Shown: one piece after another, positions 8,227 through 14,699 of the stretch
Layout of the letters: the number at the start of each line of letters is the position of its first letter
How positions within the stretch are numbered: position 1 is the stretch's first letter
Source of the DNA: JAJXZJ01 sp050012855
GTDB taxonomy: Bacteria; Verrucomicrobiota; Verrucomicrobiia; Limisphaerales; J093
DNA: 64,000 nucleotides
Assembly: GCA_050012855.1 (NCBI GenBank)
Contig: JBEKGJ010000026.1
Coordinates: 3,607 to 67,606, forward strand
Reading direction: 5' to 3'
Position numbers and translations under genes: made by a program
The notes under the pieces: generated by a model
Databases searched by the model: none
What the model saw: the letters and a program-made list of their open reading frames with translations, nothing else
Told to the model about the DNA's origin: nothing

Positions 8227-8229
8227 CCC

Positions 8230-8544
8230 ATGCAACTGGACCAAATGATTTTGCGACCGGAGCCGAAGCTGGTGCTGGTGCAGTCCCTCGACAAGTCGGG
8301 GCGTTCGGCTGTTACGATCCTGCCCGTCGAGGGCCTTGGCGCGGCGCAAGCTGACGCGGTGGCGGTGCTGCTGGCGTTGGGGGAGGCGTCGCTTCCTGGC
8401 GAGCCGGACGACCCGGCGGTCGCGGCGGTCAAGGCGGAGATTGCGGCCTTGGAAGCCCGGTTGGCGGTTCTGCAAACGTCCCTGGCAGCGGCGGCGAGCC
8501 CGGTGGTTGATCCCATCAAGCCCGTCGAAGCTATCGCACCATGA
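8230..8544 (+). CDS. Small coiled-coil phage protein, 104 aa
   Basis: A 104-residue protein three bases downstream of the fibre gene. The N-terminal half is beta-like (LILRPEPKLVLVQSLDKSGRSAVTILPV) and the C-terminal half has a leucine/alanine-rich helix (VAAVKAEIAALEARLAVLQTSLAAAAS), likely a coiled coil. Small coiled-coil proteins after a fibre gene may be fibre chaperones, but no family is recognised. Its stop overlaps the next ATG (ATGA, 8541-8544). Confidence 0.45.
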   Translation: MQLDQMILRPEPKLVLVQSLDKSGRSAVTILPVEGLGAAQADAVAVLLALGEASLPGEPDDPAVAAVKAEIAALEARLAVLQTSLAAAASPVVDPIKPVEAIAP

Positions 8545-8810
8545 CGAACATGAACACCAGCGAGTTTCCGACGGCGGTGGAGCAGGCGGCCGATCCAATG
8601 GCGGTCGGCCTACGGGAACTTGCTGCGCCGCCGAAAGCATTCCGGGTGAATGGTTTTCGTTGTTTCCTGCGGCAAGATCGGGTTGTGAATAACTCACGGG
8701 TAATTCGGGCTTGCATCGGTGTGCATGAAGGGGTTGAATTACCAACCCCACGGGCAAACGGCGGTCGTTTGTTCGGAGGAATGGCCATGTGTTTGAAAGG
8801 CCGATCATGA
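8541..8810 (+). CDS. Doubtful 89-aa ORF at phage/cassette junction
   Basis: An 89-codon frame coupled on both sides: its ATG overlaps the previous stop and its stop overlaps the ATG of the OMP decarboxylase-like gene at 8807. The first 30 or so codons (MTNMNTSEFPTAVEQAADPMAVGLRELAAPP) have G/C-ending codons like the phage genes. The remainder has mixed third positions and no folded look. It may be the 5' stump of a phage gene fused to the leader of the incoming cassette rather than a functional gene. A perfect hairpin lies within it. Confidence 0.3.
   Translation: MTNMNTSEFPTAVEQAADPMAVGLRELAAPPKAFRVNGFRCFLRQDRVVNNSRVIRACIGVHEGVELPTPRANGGRLFGGMAMCLKGRS
8730..8749 (+). promoter_or_regulatory. 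Perfect inverted repeat upstream of pyrF-like gene
   Basis: GGGGTTG (8730-8736) and CAACCCC (8743-8749) form a perfect 7-bp stem with a six-base loop, 58 bases upstream of the ATG at 8807. No T-run follows, so it is more likely an operator or RNA control element for the six-gene cassette than an intrinsic terminator. The role is inference. Confidence 0.4.
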
Positions 8811-9532
8811 GCGCCACCGTGCCGTTAATTCAGGCGCGGACAGGGGTTATTGTGGCCGCAGACGTTGCCGGCCTTGATGAACTTCGCCGTCTCGTGGCGG
8901 CTTGTGCCGGGGTGCCTGAGGTCGTCGCGATCAAGATTGGCTTCTCCCTTGGACTGAGGCACGGCCTGCCGGCGGTGGTGGACGCGATTGCGCGCATCTC
9001 CGCTGTGCCTGTGATTTACGACCACCAGAAGGCCGGGACGGACATTCCGCAGATGGGTGGACCCTTTGCCGCGGTGTGCCGCGATGCTGGCGTGAAGGGG
9101 GTCATTTTCTTCCCGCAAGCGGGGCCAAAGACTCTTGAGGGATTCGTGGTTGGCGCGTTTCGGTGCGGCCTGACGCCCATCGTGGGCCTCGTCATGACGC
9201 ACGAGGCTTACCTCAAATCCGAGGGCGGGTACATCGTTGATGACGCTCCCGACGCAATGGCGCGGACAGCAATCGAGCTCGGCGTCAAGGATTTCGTCTT
9301 GCCGGGCACCAAGCCTGAAATCGTTCGGCGCTTCTCGACTGGCGTTCTGGCTTCCGTCGAGTCGGCTGGTGTCTTTATGCCGGGCATCGGCTCGCAGGGC
9401 GGGGACCTCAAGGGCGCCTTCTGGGCTGCGACACCGCACCGCCATTTTGCGATAATCGGTTCGGCCATTTACGGGGCGAAAGAACCTCGCACTGCCTTGC
9501 AGGCTTTCGTTCAGGAGGTGAAAAATGCCTGA
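8807..9532 (+). CDS. pyrF: OMP decarboxylase-like protein (pyrF-like)
   Basis: A 241-residue TIM-barrel protein of the orotidine-5'-phosphate decarboxylase family, which converts OMP to UMP. Visible elements are an early Asp (VAADV, Asp19), AIKIG (Lys43), the catalytic block YDHQKAGTDI (Asp72, Lys75, Asp79) and the phosphate loop PGIGSQGGD. The catalytic block is spaced D-x2-K-x3-D instead of the usual D-x-K-x2-D. The usual VGRSI phosphate-binding Arg is replaced by IIGSAIY. It may therefore be a variant subfamily or use a modified substrate. ATG 8807 is chosen over GTG 8789 because GAAAGG lies 6 bases upstream. It overlaps pyrE by 8 bases and begins the cassette. Location in a mobile island is odd for a housekeeping gene. 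Confidence 0.75.
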   Translation: MSATVPLIQARTGVIVAADVAGLDELRRLVAACAGVPEVVAIKIGFSLGLRHGLPAVVDAIARISAVPVIYDHQKAGTDIPQMGGPFAAVCRDAGVKGVIFFPQAGPKTLEGFVVGAFRCGLTPIVGLVMTHEAYLKSEGGYIVDDAPDAMARTAIELGVKDFVLPGTKPEIVRRFSTGVLASVESAGVFMPGIGSQGGDLKGAFWAATPHRHFAIIGSAIYGAKEPRTALQAFVQEVKNA

Positions 9533-10202
9533 CTTGACCCAAGAAATCCTGGCCAATATTCGGCGGGCTGCCGCGCTTCAGCTTTGGCAACTCGGCGCAG
9601 TGAAGGTAAATCTTGATCAGCCATTCAAGTTGACGTCGGGCAATTACAGTCCGATCTACGTGAACTGCCGCCGATTGATCTCCTCGGTCGCGTTCGCTGA
9701 TCTGTTTGCGGCTGCAGCCCGGACGTTGGTTGAATCAGAAAACATCAGCTTCGATGTTTTGGCCGGCGGTGAGACGGCAGGTATTCCTTTTGCCGCCTTC
9801 CTCGCGCGCTCATTTGGCAAACCGATGGTCTATGTTCGCAAGGCAGCAAAGGAGCATGGGCTTTCGTCCCTTGTGGAAGGCGCTCTGACCTCTGGCGCTC
9901 GTGTGCTCCTGGTGGAGGATTTGATCACTGACGCTGGAAGCAAGCTGCACTTCGTCAAGGGCATAAATGATGCTGGGGGCACAGTGGTTGATGTTCTGGT
10001 GCTATTTGATCGCCAACAAGGGGGGCGAGAAGCTTTGCAGGAAAAAGGCATTCGACTGCACGCGGTAACTGACATGTCAACGGCGTTGGAGGCAGCAGAT
10101 TCTGGCGGAGTCCTAGCCGCTGAAGAATTGCGAGTCGTGCGCGCTTACTTGCGCTCTCCGCGAGAATGGCATAGGGAGCGGAGCCTGGCCTTCATGGGTT
10201 GA
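9525..10202 (+). CDS. pyrE: Orotate phosphoribosyltransferase (pyrE)
   Basis: A 225-residue protein with all hallmarks of orotate phosphoribosyltransferase, which joins orotate and PRPP to make OMP. FKLTSGNYSPIYVNCR (residues 35-49) is the orotate-side loop, VYVRKAAKEHG (102-112) carries the catalytic flexible-loop basic residues, and VLLVEDLITDAGSK (127-140) is the PRPP-binding motif with its adjacent acidic pair. Nothing essential is missing, so the enzyme is probably active. It overlaps the OMP decarboxylase-like gene and is followed ten bases later by a SIR2-like gene. Pairing of consecutive pyrimidine enzymes with SIR2 in a phage island suggests a role in nucleotide supply or signalling during attack (inference). 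Confidence 0.88.
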   Translation: MPDLTQEILANIRRAAALQLWQLGAVKVNLDQPFKLTSGNYSPIYVNCRRLISSVAFADLFAAAARTLVESENISFDVLAGGETAGIPFAAFLARSFGKPMVYVRKAAKEHGLSSLVEGALTSGARVLLVEDLITDAGSKLHFVKGINDAGGTVVDVLVLFDRQQGGREALQEKGIRLHAVTDMSTALEAADSGGVLAAEELRVVRAYLRSPREWHRERSLAFMG

Positions 10203-10212
10203 AAGACTTATT

Positions 10213-11259
10213 ATGGCTGCCGCTGGTTACCCCCCATTCATCGACAATTTAGACGCCAACGATCTTGATGATGCGTTTAAGGTAATCGCCCAAGCCTTGG
10301 TCGACGGAGGAGCGCAGTTTCTTTTCGGAGCTGGAATGTCCCGTGATAGTGACGTTCCTGTAGGTTTTGAGCTGGGGATGGCTTTGCTTGATGAGTTTTT
10401 TCCGAAGTCCAGCAGTGGCGCGGTGCCGGATGCGGACCGACTTAAAGATCTAGCGGGCGAGTTCCCCTTCGAGGCCATTGTGCATGCGGTGGAACAGAAG
10501 CGTGGGCGAGTTGAACTGACCAGGATCCTCAAACGAATCCTAGTGGATCCGCATCCGAAGCCAAACGCCGGCCATTTTGCTTTTCTGTCATTACTCGGGG
10601 TTCCGCCGCGCGTCAGGCAAATCTTCACCACGAACTATGACACCCTCCTGGAAGATGCGCTGGGACCTGATCTAGCTGTGCCAATAACCGAGAAAAACGC
10701 GACAAGTGTGGGTCGCGCGGAGGGTAAGCTTCCAATCATTTATCTCCGTGGGAAACTCGATAACGACGACTATCGGATCACTGAGCCGCAATACTCCACT
10801 AACAATTTTTCGCTGCTCATGGAGGAGTTCAAGACGGCTCTGCACCACGCCACGGCCTTCGTTTTTGTCGGATTTTCCCTGAATGACATGGATTTTCGGC
10901 AGTTTTATTTGAATTTTCTCGAACAACTCAAATCACGCAAAATCAAAGGGAAGACTACGTATTTTGTCTCACCTGCGAAAGATTCATTCTCGTACACGTT
11001 GGGGACCGCTATTTGGAAGTTGCGCGAGGCTATGTGGATTCCGATGTACGCTGAGGTGTTTTTCACGAAGCTCAAGGACGTTGTGGAAAACCAGGCGCTG
11101 GACACGATACGGTCGGAGGTTAAAAGGAAATACGGCGTGATGAAGGAGGCTGAATATGACGATTTGGTCAAGCGAACCGCGGAGCTGTGGCGTATGAACG
11201 CACAGGACGCACTGGTTTTCCTTTACGAGGCCAGAACACGGATCGGAGGCGAGAAGTGA
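10213..11259 (+). CDS. SIR2-like protein with altered catalytic His
   Basis: A 348-residue protein of the bacterial SIR2-like (SIR2_2) type, known in several anti-phage systems as an NAD-consuming effector or NAD/ADP-ribose binder. The Rossmann start FLFGAGMS is at residues 37-43, FTTNYDTLLE (138-147) supplies the nicotinamide-pocket Asn141, and FVFVGFSLNDMDFRQF (217-231) is the usual late motif. At the position where active members have a catalytic His in a HG pair, this protein reads IIYLRGKLDN (175-184), so Arg179 replaces His. Hydrolase activity is therefore doubtful, and it may be a binding or sensor subunit. The C-terminal 100 residues are helical. The gene ends in a GTGA overlap with the next. 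Confidence 0.82.
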   Translation: MAAAGYPPFIDNLDANDLDDAFKVIAQALVDGGAQFLFGAGMSRDSDVPVGFELGMALLDEFFPKSSSGAVPDADRLKDLAGEFPFEAIVHAVEQKRGRVELTRILKRILVDPHPKPNAGHFAFLSLLGVPPRVRQIFTTNYDTLLEDALGPDLAVPITEKNATSVGRAEGKLPIIYLRGKLDNDDYRITEPQYSTNNFSLLMEEFKTALHHATAFVFVGFSLNDMDFRQFYLNFLEQLKSRKIKGKTTYFVSPAKDSFSYTLGTAIWKLREAMWIPMYAEVFFTKLKDVVENQALDTIRSEVKRKYGVMKEAEYDDLVKRTAELWRMNAQDALVFLYEARTRIGGEK

Positions 11260-12827
11260 ACAACGCACTCGCGAGTGACTACATTTGGGGAATTGGAAAT
11301 GAAGGGCTCTTCGGGGGCGCGAGGCAAGCTGACATCGATGCCTTCGGAACGGTGCCGATAAAGGCGGCAATAAGGCGTTTTCTGGACTCCCAGATTCAGC
11401 TGTGGAAACCAGATCGGATCATTGTCCTTGAACGAAAAGGGACAGCGGTGTTGCGCGCCCTCATGGAATCCGAGGATCCCATCCGGTGGCGCTGGGAAGA
11501 TGTTGTTTCTTCAAAGGTAATCGAGCAACTTCAGCCAGGTGAGTTGTCGGGGAAACGGATCCTCATCTTCGACGATATGATGAAGAAAGGGGTCCATCTG
11601 GCGGAACTGCTACGGGAGCTAAGGAAACACGGCGTTGATGTTGCCTCGCCCGATCATCTGCGCGTGGCGGTTTTCGCAGTTCATGAGGAAAGTTCCCGAG
11701 GCACGGAAGTTGAGGGAACGATCATCCCACATGCGTGGTATCGACGTTGTCTGAACACTCAGGACTACACCGACCTGCGGACGCAGATTGTAACGATGCT
11801 GCAACACTCTGGCTCGCTGATGCTTGACACCGAGCATCTGGAAATCCGAGTAAACATCGTCGGAAATTTTGACAAGTTCGTCAAGGCGCTGCGCCGGACG
11901 GGAAGAGCAACCGTGTTCACTTCCGCAGGATCTCGTGTCAATATTACTGTCCTCTACGAGGATGACACGATTCATCTCCTACCAACGGGAGATTTCCCTG
12001 ACGGAACAAAGACGGATAACATTGTGAAGAAGTGCCGTGTGGTCCAGCGGTCTGGTAGCGAATTTGCTTTGATACCGATTTGCTTCCCCTCGATCCCTGC
12101 CGCTCAAGTTTGGCACTGCAAGCAGGAAGTGTCGACCCTTTTGGGCAGAAGCGTGGTGGGGGTCGAGGCCACAGACAGCGGCCGCTTCTACGGGGTTGGT
12201 CTAAGAGCTGCGTTGCGTGTGCTCCGCTGGGTGTTAAGAGATCTTTACGCGGCCGCTCCCCACGAATTCACCGTATCGCTGCCGGGTAGCGTCGAACACG
12301 GTCGCCTCGGCAGTGGGTATCACTTAGGACACCTGAGAGTCATGTATCCGACGTTGGATGTAGGTTATCTGAATAAGTGGATCGCTAGGATCGAGCGTGA
12401 GGCGCAGTCCGAGGGATCTCAGCTTCAAGGGAAACGGCCGGAATCATCTCCCGCAACGCCGCTAAGGGACGAAGTCTTGTATCAAAGGGCGATTGGACTC
12501 CTTCAAATGATCAGCGATCACTTGGATCGGAAACGGATTGCACAGTTTTGGCGGTTGCTTGATCACTCGACTCCTCACCCATTCGGTTTGACGGCAGAGG
12601 AAGTTTTCCAGATCGGTGAACAACACTTCCGCGGCGATAAGGTTACGACGAGCACATTGTTTGATATTTTGATCGATCAAGCCACGCTTGTCACACACGT
12701 TCAGCCTGGGACTGGCTTGGGCAGAGTGAGACTTGTCGAACGCACTTTTGAGCCGGATGGCGAGATCGTTAGCGAGGCCGTTCGTCGTTACACTACACAA
12801 TGGGGGCTTCCGGATGCAATCGACTGA
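11256..12827 (+). CDS. Divergent phosphoribosyltransferase-like protein
   Basis: A 523-residue protein started at GTG 11256, which overlaps the SIR2 stop and has GGAGGCG just upstream. About residues 1-190 look like a type I phosphoribosyltransferase fold: a strand with RIIVLERKGTAVLRAL (54-69), then RILIFDDMMKKGVHLAELLRELRKHG (101-126), which corresponds to the PRPP loop with Asp106-Asp107. The Thr/Gly-rich turn after the acidic pair is replaced by MMKKG, so PRPP chemistry is uncertain. Residues 190-400 form a second alpha/beta region, and 415-523 form a helical, winged-helix-like C-terminus. I know of no named function for this architecture. It overlaps the next gene by 14 bases. Confidence 0.6.
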   Translation: MNNALASDYIWGIGNEGLFGGARQADIDAFGTVPIKAAIRRFLDSQIQLWKPDRIIVLERKGTAVLRALMESEDPIRWRWEDVVSSKVIEQLQPGELSGKRILIFDDMMKKGVHLAELLRELRKHGVDVASPDHLRVAVFAVHEESSRGTEVEGTIIPHAWYRRCLNTQDYTDLRTQIVTMLQHSGSLMLDTEHLEIRVNIVGNFDKFVKALRRTGRATVFTSAGSRVNITVLYEDDTIHLLPTGDFPDGTKTDNIVKKCRVVQRSGSEFALIPICFPSIPAAQVWHCKQEVSTLLGRSVVGVEATDSGRFYGVGLRAALRVLRWVLRDLYAAAPHEFTVSLPGSVEHGRLGSGYHLGHLRVMYPTLDVGYLNKWIARIEREAQSEGSQLQGKRPESSPATPLRDEVLYQRAIGLLQMISDHLDRKRIAQFWRLLDHSTPHPFGLTAEEVFQIGEQHFRGDKVTTSTLFDILIDQATLVTHVQPGTGLGRVRLVERTFEPDGEIVSEAVRRYTTQWGLPDAID

Positions 12828-14010
12828 ACCCGCACAAACTTTCCTGTTCTCTGCCGTATGTACAGGGAGAGAGGGTGTGCAGTGCGAGCGCAGTCTGCGT
12901 GCCTTGAGCTACATCTTTCACGGTTGGGCGCAGTACACCGGGAAACGTAAATTTCACTTTGGCAAACCTGACAACCGAGTTCTTCCTATCATTGAATTTG
13001 AGAAGCTGGCGCTATTCTGGTGCCGGCTGTGGCAAAATCTTTGGAGAATAGATGGGGCGCGTGACGAAAGGGCGCACGCAACGCGTCCGAAAATGGACAC
13101 GCAGAAACTGATTACGTTTCCACCGCCGTTCGTCATTGAACGTGCAAAGCATGGAAAGAGACCGCAGCGCTATGATGGCATTGAGAAACCGGTTACCCTT
13201 GCAGAGATTTTGTGCGGCCTCCAGGATTTAGGCATTCGCTACTTCGATATTCACCCATTCGTTGAGGCAGGCACAGCCTACCCCAATCATTACAAAACAG
13301 AAGTTCACCCGACGTTGCCTCCTGAAAGAAGAAGCCAACTACTCGAGGGGTTCTCTGGAGCAGAAGTTAAATGTCTAGACGACATCGATAACGTCGTTCG
13401 ACGCTTAGGCACCTCGGAAATAAGGGCGCTGGGCACGCATGAGGATCTTCAGGAAACAATGCGGGACATAGAGTTGGAGTTCGACGTCATTGTTACAGAC
13501 CTTGTACCGCTTGCAGTTTCTAGGATAGCGAATGGCCAGCCCTTTTTGGATGTTGCGCAAGATATCCTCGAGTACGCCGACGAAGCTTACAAGAAGTCCT
13601 GCGCTGACCGTAAGGAGGACTACGAAAGCGCATACGGTCTTTTTCTGAACGACACGAAGGATGCCTTGGTGAGGGCAGCTTTCAGCAGATCTCAGGTTGA
13701 GGCATCCGCAATTTTTGATTCGGCGCAGATGAATGCTGTGGCTTTGCGGGCCGAACAAGCTCGGGCCGTTGGGAAAGTTCTTGCCGCCGTCGCTTATTTT
13801 AGAGATCATTCAGATGAGAGGAGTCAGCCACGATCGAGCAAAGCTCGCGAGATGAAACATGCGTGGGACGAGGGCATATCGGGATTCGGGAAGCATAACA
13901 TACTAGGATTTCCATCGGAATTGGATGGTGTTTATGTAGGTAGCAGCAGCCAACTGAGACCCGCGATCCGTGACCGTTTTCTGGAGGTTTTGAGCGGATT
14001 TCACAGATAG
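12814..14010 (+). CDS. Unknown cassette protein, 398 aa
   Basis: Start ATG 12814 lies inside the end of the PRTase-like gene, with GGGGG eight bases upstream. The 398-residue product has no transmembrane or signal segment and no motif I recognise. It begins with a Trp/Phe-rich region (ALSYIFHGWAQYTGKRKFHFGKPDNRVLPIIEFEKLALFWCRLWQNLWRID) and continues with LAEILCGLQDLGIRYFDIHPFVEAGTAYPNHYK, a long acidic helical middle and a basic, Ser-rich C-terminus. Its place in a coupled operon with SIR2 and PRTase genes suggests it acts in the same process, perhaps as a sensor, partner or nucleic-acid binder. Codon third positions are less G/C biased than in flanking phage genes. Confidence 0.6.
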   Translation: MQSTEPAQTFLFSAVCTGREGVQCERSLRALSYIFHGWAQYTGKRKFHFGKPDNRVLPIIEFEKLALFWCRLWQNLWRIDGARDERAHATRPKMDTQKLITFPPPFVIERAKHGKRPQRYDGIEKPVTLAEILCGLQDLGIRYFDIHPFVEAGTAYPNHYKTEVHPTLPPERRSQLLEGFSGAEVKCLDDIDNVVRRLGTSEIRALGTHEDLQETMRDIELEFDVIVTDLVPLAVSRIANGQPFLDVAQDILEYADEAYKKSCADRKEDYESAYGLFLNDTKDALVRAAFSRSQVEASAIFDSAQMNAVALRAEQARAVGKVLAAVAYFRDHSDERSQPRSSKAREMKHAWDEGISGFGKHNILGFPSELDGVYVGSSSQLRPAIRDRFLEVLSGFHR

Positions 14011-14025
14011 ACTTGGAGTGTACTC

Positions 14026-14556
14026 ATGCCCAGCGAGTTTTCTCTATACCGCAAGATTCAAGTTGTTTTGGAGACTGCTAGGGGAGTGAACGTCACTTCG
14101 TTGGTGGAGCTAAGAAGGGAAATCATTCTTCAGCGAGCACCAAACTTCCTGACCAAACAATACGACAAGGAGCATGATTCGTTCGTGCAGGAGGTTTCAA
14201 GGCGAGGTGTGCGAAGGACGGTCAATATTTGCGGGACGCTTCGATTGATCGATGAGAGGGGAGATCTCAGCGAGGCGGGTAGGAGGGCGCTGCGGCGTAC
14301 AGTGTTCGATCGCATCCTCACGGAACAAATTCATAAATGTTTGGAAGATAATCGCCTCGGTCCAACAATGCTGAACGCTATCATCGCTAAGGGTCTGCGG
14401 TCAAATCCCGTGGTTATGCCGACAACCGCGGAACTATGGGAGGAGGCCAAGACAGAGGTTCCTCTGCTTCTATTCTCTCAGATGTTGACCCTTCTTGCTC
14501 AGTGCGGCAGCGCTGATAGTTCGCAACGCAAAATCTACCTGCATTTCAAAGAGTAA
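14026..14556 (+). CDS. Unknown cassette protein, 176 aa
   Basis: A 176-residue protein, 15 bases after the previous gene, with TTGGAGTG upstream of ATG 14026. It is soluble and mainly helical. The segments RREIILQRAPNFLTKQYDKEHDSFVQEVSRRGVRRTVNICGTLRLIDERGDLSEAGRRALRR look like a winged-helix DNA-binding fold, in which LRLIDERGDLSEAGRRAL would form the strand/turn and wing. It could be the DNA-binding or regulatory subunit of the cassette. The fold is judged by eye only. It closes the six-gene block; the following DNA methyltransferase gene has a different codon bias and a 50-140 base gap. Confidence 0.5.
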   Translation: MPSEFSLYRKIQVVLETARGVNVTSLVELRREIILQRAPNFLTKQYDKEHDSFVQEVSRRGVRRTVNICGTLRLIDERGDLSEAGRRALRRTVFDRILTEQIHKCLEDNRLGPTMLNAIIAKGLRSNPVVMPTTAELWEEAKTEVPLLLFSQMLTLLAQCGSADSSQRKIYLHFKE

Positions 14557-14699
14557 CGCGGCCGTTCGCTTCAGCGAGGCCCCGTTCACGTGCATACGGT
14601 AGGATTGTGGTTCTGGAGGCAGGGCAGGTGGTGGGACGGTTTGTGGTTCGCGGCAATTCAACTTTGCCTGTCTGGGCGAACGGTTTAACGCTTGCGCAC

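Noticed and set aside
6763..8817. 684-codon minus-strand frame opposite connector and fibre genes
   Set aside because: Low-complexity basic composition; the plus-strand genes have recognisable families and coupled starts.
14607..14699. Upstream GTG start for the methyltransferase
   Set aside because: Adds 31 residues without family similarity; the conserved N-terminal pattern begins after ATG 14700. Not fully excluded.
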